From: Setaria digitata
Taxonomy: Eukaryota > Nematoda > Chromadorea > Rhabditida > Setariidae
Assembly (NCBI GenBank): GCA_003640385.1
Contig: RCAB01000374.1
Span: 1-63,767, forward strand
Length of the DNA: 63,767 nt
Direction of reading: 5' to 3'
Shown: in pieces, positions 24,787-36,671 of the stretch
How the letters are laid out: each line of letters starts with the position of its first letter
How positions within the stretch are numbered: the first letter of the stretch is position 1
The notes under the pieces: model-generated
The model's input: the letters and a program-made list of their open reading frames with translations, nothing else
Told to the model about the DNA's origin: nothing
Database searches by the model: none
Translations under genes and position numbers: made by a program

Positions 24787-27700
24787 TTACGTAAGTTCAG
24801 TAGCTGGTGCAATCGACGGTGCCGCAATGGTTGAAGTGGTGCTGGACGATGTCACAGCCGATGTTATGCCAACTCCCGATGTAGCACCACCACTGACTGA
24901 TGTTGCAAGCTGTATTTCACGACGAACCATACTGGACGAGAAACCCGGTAAATTCGGAAAACGGATACCTATTTCGCGTGCTACTTTCACGGGTACCTGG
25001 AATGTTATTCTATCACTCTATTTCTTTTTTCCTGAAATTAATAATTTCACAATCGGCCAACTCCTCATTTCCTCATTCATATCGATAATTTGACCGCTAG
25101 AATGCGACATGAATCTATCTGGCTATAGATTAAAGGAAATTATTACCACACCGTCTTCCTATCACAGCTCCAGAAAATTACCAAATTTTAAACCGGTTCA
25201 GATTCTAGATGGGAGAAATTCGAATCAAAAATACCTTAAGACAGAACGGCGATGAAATTGAGCATAGAGAGACAGAATCAGTTAATATTAGAAATTCAAT
25301 CTAGGAAAAACATAAAACATGAAAGAAGGATGGAGCGAAAGGAAAATTTTTCTTCGGTTTGTATCGAAATAAAATCAACTTTTCAAATCGATCTGCGAAA
25401 TCTCGATCATCAGATCATGCTGTGTTCCTTTCGTTTCACATGTATATAGCATAGGTAGTGAATTGCATGAAACAATGATCAAAGGGAGCCAGAACAGAGG
25501 AGCATAACGGATTTATCACAGGTGTGTTGAATTGATTATCTGATAAGGAAAGAAGATGTGAGGGGTAAAACAATGGGAGGGTTAAGCATAAAGTTAATTA
25601 TGGATATATGTGTGTTAAAAAACCTTATGAAAAAATGAAAAATATAAAGTGAGGGTTAATTTTCAGAAAAACAATGATAAAAATGAAGCAAGTGAACGAT
25701 AATACGTACATGCTTCGCTGATATTATCAACCGATCAGCTCATCGAAGGTGACAGAGAATTGGAGCTAAGGAAATTGAGGATTCAACCAAAATAACTGTC
25801 CGATGAGATGCTACTCCGGCTGAAGGTCATGATAGTAGAGGCGGTATTGGCGATGACTGTGAAAATGATGTTGTGGTGCTAATATTCATCGAAGAAGTGG
25901 ATAGCGGTAGTTGTTGAGGTAGTGATAATATTAGTCACAACAGTACGGCGGTTCCCGTGCTTGTACCGCCAGCAATACGTGTGCTGCGTGAGATCTTCCG
26001 TGATGTTTTACGCGCGATCAATGTTGAGAATGGTGCAGTTCTCTAAAAAACAAAATGGAAAAAAAAACAAACAAACAGAACGAAACGAAACACAAAACAG
26101 CAAAACAAAAACAAAATGACAAAAGAAAATTTAACGAGAGTGTCAAAGAACTAAGATGATGAACGTTAAAATCTGTCCAGTTAATTAAACAAAACACTAG
26201 GAATGTTCTACTCTGACTTGATAAATTAAGTAATATCAATATATACCCATGTTTATCATTTACAGTTTATCATCCACTGTTACTCCAGTATCATTAGCAG
26301 TAATCTATCTTAATCTAAATTCACCTCATAAAACTTATAATTTTGCAATCTAGTAAAATATACCTTACTTAAAAGTGTTTAACACTCAACAAACATATCA
26401 AGAAAAAGAGAACGTGCTTAATTTCAGAGTTCCTAAAAGATACAGTTACTGGAAGTGGGCAATACGATATATCACTGTACACCTCATTCACAGTTTTACA
26501 TAAATAACTCATAAGCTTTAAGCTAAGACAAAAAGAAAAAAAAAAGAAAAAAAAAACGAAAATGAGTTGAGCAATCTAAAAGCTGCGTCATTATGATATA
26601 TGCAACATTGGGAAATTACAATAGAGTAAATTCTTGCACAATTTCGCGTTCTAAAGCATGCTTTTGATTAAAGAAAAATGGGGTGCTAGCCCATACAGTT
26701 AGCTATAACTTGTAAACGAATAGGAGAATATTCGTCCTTTATTTACTCTCGAAATTGTTAGTTATACATCAACTGAAGTAATTTCTATAGACAAAAAAAA
26801 GTGGGAGAAAATGACGAAATTTTAAAGAAATCATAATGGGAATCTCATAAAGTAATGCTATACTTATGATAAGGAGGACATTTTAGTATAAAGGAACTCC
26901 GATGGAAACAAACAGAAGACCAGAAGAATCCCTTAAAACTAGCACTGAAAAAGAAAAAAAAAAAAGCAGAAACAACAAATCCAATTTCTGAATAAGAAAT
27001 GAACAAGCAAGCTAATGAACTGATGCATTCATTTTAAGCCGCCGGTCATTAAAAATTATTTAGGACCTAATTATGAAAATAGATAATCTGATCCACTTTG
27101 CAACTTCCATGATTTCCTTCTCCTTCGCCAATTCTATTCATTAAATAACAAAGCGAGCTTATTCCATTAGCTATACTATTAAACTCTTGAATATTACAAT
27201 TCCCACTCCTAACCAACCTTTTTCTTCGACTGATTGAGCAATTCTCTGTAATTTTCAGAACGCAGGAACCGTTGGTAACTGTCATTTTTCATCAAACAAA
27301 AGATATGGTCCTGAAATTCCACCAAATTTTCAACAATTTGTAAAATTTATCTTGAAAATAGGTGACTAATTATTTCAAGTATTGGTATCAAAAGCTCAAC
27401 ACTGACATGGGCTAAAATGGAATTGCTTCTAAATATCTTTTACTAAAAATCTTTTCGATGGACTCTTACGATTTCTGCATGTGCATGCTGGTACCTTATC
27501 AGACAATCCATACTACTTTCCAAAATAAAACTCGAGAATTATTGATGCCGAAGTCCCGCCAGTAGCAAAAAGAGCCTCGAACTTATCCTGCTGTCAAACT
27601 TATCCAAACCGACAGACGACAACTCCAAAATATAACGCTCAAGAACATCTTGACGGTAACGTATAAAAACATTCGTATTAACGTTAAAAGTTGGATGTAT

Positions 27701-30700
27701 TTATCACACTGCAATAAAAAATTTGTATCAAATATGACGATAACCATTACTGAAATCAGTCAATTTCAAAACAACACAATTAAAAGGAAATAAAAGACTT
27801 AATCCTTTACCGCAGCCTCGTCAAATGACCAACGATTTGGATTTTTCAAATTTTCTTCTGTTTGGTCCATTACTTTGCAGTCGATGTTGACTGGTGAAGT
27901 CGCATTTTTATCAATAAATTCGTTGTATATTTCAGTTACCAGTACAGGTACCATACGGCATGCACACTTCCGCAATTTTTGGACCTAATTGAAAAGAAGT
28001 CCCGTGAAAATTACAGTAACAGCAAATCGAAGTTTAGTTTCAATAAGTTTGACAAGCTAAAATAAACTGGTTATGGATATGAGCTCACACTTTGCCAGTG
28101 GTATTCTCTCGTTAATTATTCTACACTGGAAAGAAAAAAATTCACATTCTGTTTATTCATCATCTTGCTTTATCGGTTAGAAACGATTCTTTTAGTGTCT
28201 AAGAAGTAGGAATGGTTTAAGAACTCATACCATCTATAAGCAAGGATAATAATAGATATAAGGTTAATAAAACAAAATATAGCAAATGATAACAGACATA
28301 TGTGCGTCAAAAACGGAAAATAAATAATGGAAAAAATAGCTTACTTGCCACCAAAATCGTAAATTTTCTCCAGAATATTCCTTGTCGGAAAATTTCTGTA
28401 ACGTTTCTCTACCTAGTTCATCACATAATAATTCTTCGAAACTTTCTTCCCATAATTTCAAACGACGCATTGATATATCACCAGTGCTGCAAATGCAATA
28501 TGCTAGGATGGTTTTTTCCTTTTATTCTACTGAGAATCTAACATGAGTTATTATTAATCTAAATTGAACTTAGTCTTTCCCTCACACTAAAATATTAAAT
28601 ATATTTGTATTAACAAAATTAAGCAAAACCTACTTGACAAATTCCTAACTATCACTTGAAAAAGTACAAGTTATTCTTGATTCCTAATACAATTTGTAAT
28701 TCCAATGACTTAGTTTAGAAATCTTCCGAAAAACCACACTACGGAAATGGTGATATTGAAATGCAATCTTTGTCTTATATTCATTATGTACATTTTGTCA
28801 TGCTGCCAGTAATCAACGGTATCAGAAATCCACGGATTTGAATGACTCTGGAAAGGATCAGCCGTTGTGCCTGGTTGGGCCAGGAATGGATCAAAAACAC
28901 GTCGATGGTCGAAATATTGCAAATAACTGAAAGGATTTTTTAAAAAAAAAGAAACGGATATTTGTGTAGATGCAGAAAAAAAATATATATATATATATAA
29001 AATATCCATTGATACAAAAAAAGCAATCAATTTAACTCTTTTCTAAACTTCAGAAGGTTATGCACCCATTAAAAATGACGACAAGCGGTTCAAACCGTAA
29101 TTCAATCATTCTTCAGGAAGTTCCTTTTCATAGAAAATTTCAAAGCAAATTTTATCATCCTGATCGGCCAAGAGATTCCAAATGAGTCCAAGATCAGGCG
29201 ACATTTTCAAAAGTGTTGTTTAAAAATAATAAAACGAAAAATTCTTGTCCAAGAAAAATAACCCAAAATGGGATGAAATCCCAAAAATAAAAAATAAAAA
29301 AAACCTACTTCTCAACAACTTTAGACGTTTTGAGGACATTTTTTGTTAGCCGCGCTTCCAAAGCATTAATCTGAAAGCAAACAAAATTTTGCACAGCAGA
29401 ACCTTTTTTTTAGTATATGATTTGTATAAAAGCGCCTTTGCTAATCTTTAACATCTCGAACGCTGCAGAGAATATCAATAAAGATAGCTTACTTTCACAC
29501 ATGTCAATTTAAATTTTACTCTTGCTTATACCTTTCATAGAAATTCACGACCTTTGTACTAAAAAAAAAAAAAATTCTGGAACAACAGAACACATCAGTT
29601 GTAAAAGGCACCTCTTGTTTCAGTGTATCCTGCACTCGAGTGCACCGTCTTATACCAGGTCTTTGGCAGTAGTGTCGTACTGATGCTGAAGGTGATATAT
29701 ATGGTGATGTTTGTCGACCGGTCACGGTGGAGGATGTAGTAGGGGCACCGTTTAGGCTGGAACCTGAGCAAGAAGGTATTTGTGCAGCTGCATGTGCAGC
29801 TGCAGCTGAAGTTGAATACGGCAAAGGAATATTGGAGCAGGACGCAACAGCAGCATGAGTGGATGAGCTGTATTTTGGTCGACCTGCAATTATTCAAGTA
29901 CTTTCTAGCAACCTTCACAAGTTATTTTCAGTTGCAAAAAAAATAGTGTAGGTCTCAAGTGGTACCACGAAAAAAGGGACTTCTAATCGACAGACGAGAA
30001 AGCATTCACATTCAGTAGTGAAACAATGTTCTGACTTATGGCAACATGAGCTTCTTTTAATTGGCCCACCATGTAAGACCCTGTGGAATCACATTATGTA
30101 ATCATAAAAAAAAATTTTGATATATATAAAAATTCCGATAAAAAATTTTGACATTACATAAATTATTCCTATCCAAACATCTTAAATAAAATAGATTATT
30201 TCTGAACGCCAAAAATCAGAAACTGACCCGATCTTGATAATTTTCGAAAGTCAACTTCTGTCGTGTTTACACAACCTGGCACGGGCCTATGAACATCCCA
30301 AAAAGCCCGCTCTTGACTGTCTAAAATTTGCCGTTCTTGACGGTCACGTTTTTTGTCGACTCTAAAACAACAATTTTGAAAAAAACTAACTGAAATTAAT
30401 CAATCAATCAGAAAATCAAATTTATATAAGATGCTAATTAAGAGGTAGAAAACAAAAAAACTTTTATGGAATGTAAAAAGGTTCAAATTCAGAAAGATGA
30501 CTAAATTGAGACACAAGATTATGTTGAACAATGATCTGAATATATCGAAAATTAAAGATATAAGTTAGGTTATTTGTTAACGTGACCTAGTAAGAAAAGG
30601 GAGCCCATAAGGAATAAATACCTATACTGAGCTTCAGCTTGCATAAAAACAAATTCCCACTTCCGGCTGAACATTTTTTGCAATTTCGCTAAATTTTCCG

Positions 30701-32820
30701 CTTCGAAATCTTCTAATTCCAAATGTGCCTTGTTTTGCATAGTACGCTTACATAAATATACAGCTGCAAAGGAAACAAAAGTTTCAAAAGAATAATAAAA
30801 CTCTTTCCTGATAGAATCAACAGAACTATTACCGTTTAGAATAAATGGAAATAAATACCTATCATTTGGATAATTAGATTGGTGCAAATTAAGAGATTCT
30901 TAAGAGCTCATTTCAATGATAAACTAAAAAAATTTTCCCAAACGAAATAAACTTTTAAACAGCTATGCTCAGCAAACTACTTTTCACATATTATTATCTA
31001 CATATATTGAAACTTTCAGAGACCAAGAAAAATGCTACAATAGTCAGACAAAAAAAAAGTTAAATTCTATGAATATACGACAAAGTAAACACATTTAATG
31101 TGTTTACTTCGTCGTATATTGAATAGTTAAATGAGGAATAGTTAAATAGTATTACATACTATAATTTACTATAATTACAATGATATATCACTAAAATTAC
31201 GAAAATACCAGAAGTAACTTACCATAATCCATATTCTCTGGTTCCCAGCAATTCGATGGCCAGAAATAAGGAGTTTGAAATCGGTAAAAAGTACCATCAT
31301 TTTTTACAGTTAAGACGTGATCATCAATTTGAAATAAATAGCCGTGAGATGCGATTAAATGGGACAAATGAAGTGCATCAGCTAAAGAAGAATTTTTCAA
31401 TTTTCATTTTTATACTTCAATCAAATTTGGCTCCTTACCCTTCTGATTTATGTAGCGTCAATGTTTGAATGCTTAACATAAGCGACAAGACCTCAATTTT
31501 TATCTGTCCAATTAATTCTTCAGTTAGGTTTACCGGTGGTTTGAGTCTTGTTTTTGATTTGTTCCCAAAAAATTTTATGTCACTCAAGAGTTCTTCCGCT
31601 TGGGGCCAACATAAACTAAAGGTTAAAAATAAATAAATGTTTCGCAGAAAATAATTTCAAAAAATAAATTGGTGAACTCCACTGATTTAATACATTGTCA
31701 AAATATTGATCCACAAGTCAATTTTGAAATATTCCAAACTCACTATCCACACATTCTCTTGTGGCCTTTTTCTTATTTAAGTAATACATGACTTAAATTC
31801 GTTCCACCTTACTTTATCCTAAAGAATATATTTAAGCAAAGATTTTTATAATTTAAAGCTTGTAATGCACCAAAAGATATATCCAAGCTAAGCTAAATTA
31901 GTCACACTCTAAAGCTTCTATGATAAACAAGCGCAATGCTAATTAGTATAAGAATTCTAGAAAATAACACGACGAAAAAAAGAAACAGGATGAGACATAC
32001 CGAGATCTGTCATATTCATATTCTTCATAATCCAAGCGATGAGATCTTGACCGGTAAATACAGAAGGAATCTGAAAAAAGAAATAAAATGTTGGTATAAC
32101 GTAATAATGACTATTTATAACCCTATCAAAGTGATGCCATCTCACTCCCCTAAATGAGCATATTTTTTCATTTTGCTCCCTTATTTATTATAAGCTGAAT
32201 CAAAATATATTTTCATAGCAAGAAAACTACTACTACTACTACTACTACTGCAAGATTACGAAAATTCCATAAATTACCATTAACTGGNAAGATTACGAAA
32301 TTTCCATAAATTACCATTAACTGGTAATACAGATAGAGATATATTGTCAGTGTTGTACAATTATAGAAAAATAACGAGAACTTTTCCGAATCATACACCA
32401 TTAGAAACTATAGTATTATGTTAGCAGATGTAAAATTATTAAAGAGCAAAAATCATGTATTTTACAAAGTAAGAGCTTCATCGTGATAGAATTATTTCTA
32501 AACGCTTGATAAAAGTAGAAGCATTTTTGTACGAAAGCTATGAACTCGATTAATCCGTTAGTATTCTCTATTATCTTCATCTTAAATTCATTAAAATTAC
32601 CAGATTAAAAGAGAGCAGGGAATGAAAAAAAAAAAAAAAAAAAGCAATAGGAAAAGGAACTTACTTTCGTTAGGAAACTTTTAACTGTCTTAACAGGTAC
32701 ACCGTTTTCGGGATCCAACATTGTTTGTACCAAATTTTCTAATTTTTGGTAAATCATATGATTTGGATGAACCATCTTTTCTTCAAGACTTGCATTAATT
32801 CGTAATCTTGGCAAGGCCAT
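24787..32820 (-). CDS. egl-10: R7-family RGS protein, EGL-10-like (DEP-R7H-GGL-RGS)
   Basis: GTPase-activating protein for Go-type alpha subunits, working with an obligate Gbeta5 partner in neurons (family knowledge). Exons in coding order: 32820-32665, 32070-32001, 31381-31223, 30763-30622, 30361-30228, 29883-29612, 29370-29309, 28926-28792, 28486-28345, 27984-27811, 27310-27218, 24996-24787. Phases agree, giving 582 aa. Residues 1-40 hold the start [11 protein letters not shown]. The DEP domain is at about 45-125 ([39 protein letters not shown]). R7H is at 130-215 ([35 protein letters not shown]). A low-complexity Ala/Ser/Thr linker spans about 221-305. GGL starts near 306 ([17 protein letters not shown]). 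The RGS domain is at about 385-510 ([47 protein letters not shown]). The C terminus is Ser/Thr-rich. The sequence is far closer to EGL-10 than to EAT-16 as I remember them, but the gene name rests on memory. An alternative terminal exon is listed separately. The last intron is 2.2 kb. Confidence 0.9.
25740..26042 (-). CDS. egl-10: Alternative terminal exon of the EGL-10-like gene, with open frame past its TGA
   Basis: On the minus strand a good acceptor (TTTTTTAG) precedes 26042. The frame entered in phase 0, which matches the exit of the RGS exon at 27218, encodes 35 residues to TGA at 25935-25937. The peptide is basic ([16 protein letters not shown]), unlike the tail from 24996-24787. The stop is followed by CTA. 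The same frame then stays open for 35 more codons (rich in Ser, Thr and Pro) to TGA 25827-25829, and for 28 more to TGA 25740-25742. The first 36 codons are the supported exon; the downstream extension is speculative. The exon could instead be internal, leaving at GCC-GTACTG in phase 0 into the 24996 exon. Confidence 0.5.
31072..31120. repeat. Near-perfect palindrome, 24-nt arms, 1-nt centre
   Basis: The left arm 31072-31095 (AATATACGACAAAGTAAACA, then CATT) and the right arm 31097-31120 are reverse complements with one mismatch, separated by a single T. It lies in the EGL-10 intron between the DEP and R7H exons. It would form a cruciform or an RNA hairpin with almost no loop. No terminal-repeat or target-site pattern was recognised. 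Confidence 0.9.
32246..32323 (+). repeat. Direct duplication of about 36 bp around N 32288 (probable assembly join)
   Basis: AAGATTACGAAAATTCCATA and the following bases through AACTGG occur before the N and again after it with one substitution. It sits next to a CTA trinucleotide run (32226-32250), in the intron after the first EGL-10 exon. Confidence 0.75.
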
Positions 32821-34156
32821 TTACGCTCTTCTCTTCCTTCCTTTATTAATGCGTTTTTCTTCCAAAATTATTAAAACTTTGGGAGCAAAAAAAAAAAATC
32901 AAATTTCCGTTTTGATTAACAGAAATTGTGATCAAATCGAATTGTTGCGATCAATCTTGCTGATTCTTCTAGTTTTACAAGCAAAACTGTTGGAATTATT
33001 CGTTTCTTTCCTTATTCGCTCGACATCTTCTTGAATTTTTCATAAATAATAGAGATGACAGAAAATTAAGGGAACCATCATCCTGTGAGTAAATAATAAA
33101 TTATCACTTGCTATCACTGAGAATGTTAAGAGAAATCTGCGGAAACATTAAATGGAAAAGAAAATACACTTTATGTAAGAGTCAATTCTAAATCAATCTA
33201 TAATATATGAGCTAGTTGCAGCAATCGGTTTAGATGTCAACATGAACAGAATACATTTATTTATTTCAAAACTCTTATCCTCTTCTCTTCCTCATTTTAT
33301 TTCTCTGTAAAAGGCTCTTGGAATAGGGAAAGAACATCCATCTCTTAATATTTTCCACAAATCAGTAAGCGTTACTCTTTATCGCCTTTTTTTTTTTTTT
33401 TCCTTTCTCTGCAATATGAAGCACTGTGATGTAAATCCGTTATTCAAAAATGTTCCATTTCGTAACTAAAATTTTGAAGAAAATTTTGCATGGAAATTCA
33501 TGTACGTTTGGGAATTTCACTTTTTTCTCGAGAAAAAAGAAATTTTTCGATTTATCGTTAAAGAAAAGGAAGGGTATACAAAGTGATGTCAAATAGTCGC
33601 AGTAATAATATGCTTGGAATATGATAGTACAAATCAATTCATCAATTTTTGAATATCCAAGGATAATAAAAGAAATTAATGGCATCGTATGATGAGAATA
33701 ATAAACATAAACACGAGATACAGCAGAACATAAATGGGTATAAAAAACTTTATTGTCTCGTTAGTTTTTTTTTTTCCCCTCAATGTATCCTGCTAAAAAA
33801 AATGAGGTTACTCAATTCACTTCCACTGTTAATCAATGATAATTAGTATCATTATTATAGCAAGTATGACGAGAAAACCGATCTTCTGGTGGTAATAATA
33901 AAAAAAATGGTGAGGAAATTAATTTCACTAGTTAGAAAATATGAACGCTTGATGGCCGTTAAACTAATCATTCCTACTAATCAGATTAAAGGAAAATCGT
34001 ATGAAGCGATGAAAACCTGAAGTGTAAACAACAGCGAACAAATAGAATCTACTTGAGAGGAAACAATTAGACCGGCGATAATTACAACTCCTTAAACTAC
34101 CTTTTTAATCTAATTGTAGTATCATTAAAATACCTCATGGAAAGAGAAGTGAGCAG

Positions 34157-34355
34157 TCAGTGAGCAATTAGCATTTGATTTAGAGAATCGAGACCCAGTG
34201 AAGATGGTCCGGAATGTGAGTAATAAGCAGCAGACTTCCGGAAGCTATCTGAGCCATCGGTTGAAGTGTCTGGAAGTGGAGAGGAATCGCATAGGATAAC
34301 TAACATTTCTCTGTTTAATGATCCATGACATGTTGTGTAAGAGGGATTGAAAATG
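34157..34355 (-). CDS. Coding-like terminal segment, unassigned
   Basis: After TTTTCTAG the frame entered with one base stays open for 65 codons to TGA at 34157-34159. It is Ser/Gly/Asp-rich (SSPLPDTSTDGSDSFRK, HSGPSSLGLDSLNQ). A second frame, entered in phase 0, is also open for 36 codons. It needs an upstream exon leaving in phase 2, which I could not find. It may be the last exon of a small gene or an untranslated part of an EGL-10 transcript. No homologue was recognised. Confidence 0.25.
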
Positions 34356-34654
34356 CTAGAAAACGAAACGCAATAAATCAAAAACAAAAGATAGCATATG
34401 AGTAGTGATAACAAAAAGAGAGAGAAAAGAAGGGGAGAATGAGGAGTGGAAACCTGAAGCATATAATGATTATCATTAACTTAATGAGTTGTAGATGCAC
34501 ATCACATGTAAATGCATTGCAAAAAGCGAGAGCAACAGGAACGAAGACGTTGGTCATCACTGAATAAAGTGATAGTAGAAAGACGAGAAGAAATCATGAG
34601 GATGAAGAAGAAAGCAAGAGATGAGGAAAGGAAGAGAATCTGAAGATGTAATAC

Positions 34655-34765
34655 ATTTGTTTCCATCGTCTTCTCCCTTCCTACGGTCGAATCCTTTCTT
34701 CGTGGCGTTTTCGCGGAAAGACGGGTGACGGAAAATTCATCCAGTAACGGCTCCGTATCGGACAT
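34655..34765 (-). CDS. Possible alternative first exon of the EGL-10-like gene
   Basis: ATG at 34765 opens 37 codons (MSDTEPLLDEFSVTRLSAKT, then a basic stretch and KTMETN) ending before GTATTA in phase 0. That phase matches the second EGL-10 exon (32070-32001, which starts the DEP core), so the exon could replace MALPRLR. Composition is coding-like: charged, with few Phe/Lys/Asn homopolymers. It could instead belong to a separate small minus-strand gene with an exon at 34355-34157 that ends in TGA. No family was recognised. Confidence 0.3.
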
Positions 34766-36671
34766 CAGGAGAGAGATCGGAGATATCAGCAAAGGGAGTT
34801 TATTTTTTCGACAACTGATAACAAGCAATAAATGGTATAGAACAATAAAATGATAGTGAAGCGATAACAATAAGAGCCAGAACACAAACAACAATGATGA
34901 CACTGAAATGCACTCGAAAAAGTGAAGCATCGCTCTACTGGCACCACAAATTGAACGGCGCATAACGCCAAAGGGTATATTGGACTTGGCAACTCCGCTT
35001 TGCTTCATGTCTGCATCATATATACAGGGATAGACGGACACACACTGAAATTGATAAATTGATCCATTCCACAACTTTTATTGACAAATGTTAGGATAGT
35101 TTACTATTCAGCAGGAAATGTCCTTGTATGTGTGTGTCTGCCACAGTCACTCACTCTCCACAACAGAAGGCATTACTTTACTTTCTCGAGATTGCTTTGC
35201 TTTCCTCGAGAAGCCCTCTCCTGGAGAGCAATGTACTGCCAACTAAATATATCGCGAAAAGATTGAACAGCACAGCACACACACACACACACACACTTGC
35301 GGTACACAAAATGGAATGGAAAAACAAACGAGCACGAGTAAATAAACAACACTCCCGAGGAATTGTGGATGGATGAAAATGCAATACCAATGCCCTGGAA
35401 GATATTCAAAACCTCTCATATCCCAATTTCTAGCTTCAATTAACGATCCACTGAAACTCACTAATTGCCGTATTTCACCATTACGGATGGCTAAATCAAC
35501 TGAATCAACCAATGCTGACTCATTTTAACAAATAGTTTGAAATGTATGCTCCTGAAGGTTGTCATCTACCACGATCAAGAGGGACCGAACATCGAGTGGC
35601 CGAGAATGTGAGACACGGGAAACTTACAGTGCATGTTTTGAAGAGGTGAGACTGCAGTGCGGGAAGTATGGAAAGAGAGTTATCTGCGCGAGATAAGAGG
35701 GACTCACAGTGAAGTGCAGAAGAGTGTGATTCGCTCTGCACATACTCACAGCCATTCTGACCTCTTTAGCTTCTGATTCACGCACGAAACAACCCAGGTA
35801 AACTCACCTTCACGAATCTTCGCGCTGACAACCTATACTCTATTCGAATCGCTACTCTCTTTGTAATACTCATCTCAATCTCTCACCTACAATATTCTCC
35901 AATCTTATCAATCTCTAATCTTCCTCAGACACAATCATCTTCGAGAGTTCCTAACCAAACTACTTTTCGTCCACCAGTGCTGGCAACTTCGAATTCTACC
36001 CTTCTCAGCTGGCTGCATTAAATTGTGACGCGGCTGACTGCTTTCGACGAATGCTAGACAGGTTTACTGAGGTGTGGGGCTGCTGTATACGTGTAAAAGT
36101 TTGCTCTTTATGTCTCCTTTCAAGTCTAGAAAGTCTTTTCTTCACGCTAAACTTATGTTCCTGCACATCAGACTGTTATGCTTCATCTAAGTCACATTTC
36201 GACAGGTCACGTTTCCCACGTAGTCTGATGAGAGAGTAGTTAGAAATTGAAAAAATTGCAGATTTGGAGGTAACCGTTGAATCCAATGAACAGTGATCAA
36301 AAATGTGGACAATTCTTAACAAATTTGAGCAGTAAGAATAATCGATTAGGTGAAGAATGGTGCTGCTGCTGTTGGTGGTGGTACAGCCGGAAAGTTGATG
36401 ACATCGATTGGTTGCTTGAACTATTAAAAGTGAAAGAAATTGCTAATCTACTCTATTCTGTTATTTCTGCTACTGTTAATATTATTGCATCCTGGGTGTA
36501 TGAATCACTGTTTTTCCGGGATTCACCAACGGTGATAATAAGAAGAACGTGACACGAAGGCTTTGCTTCCGATTAACTTCCTGAAAGGAAGCTTTTTCCT
36601 TTTTTTTTTTCCTTTCGTTTGTGGTGGTAAATTTATATCCGGTGATTGTGATTGATTAAAACATTGTTGCA

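Larger units (their letters stand above)
32821..36671. other. Divergent upstream region between the EGL-10-like and PPP1R37-like genes
   Basis: Start codons of the two genes face away from each other across 3.85 kb, so promoters and 5' UTR exons of both should lie here. It holds an AC run (35272-35296) and a possible alternative first exon on the minus strand (34655-34765). There are further minus-strand open segments (34157-34355 and 35243-35520) and a relatively GC-rich block at 35560-36060. A plus-strand 88-residue open frame (36286-36552, with a CCCCWWW run from a TGC/TGG repeat) could be an upstream ORF of the PPP1R37 mRNA. No complete gene could be assembled. Confidence 0.4.

Noticed and set aside
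34502..35074. 190-codon minus-strand open frame
   Set aside because: Much of it is a Leu/Phe/Ser reading of pyrimidine-rich DNA. Only the internal part 34655-34765 looks coding, so only that was kept as a possible exon.
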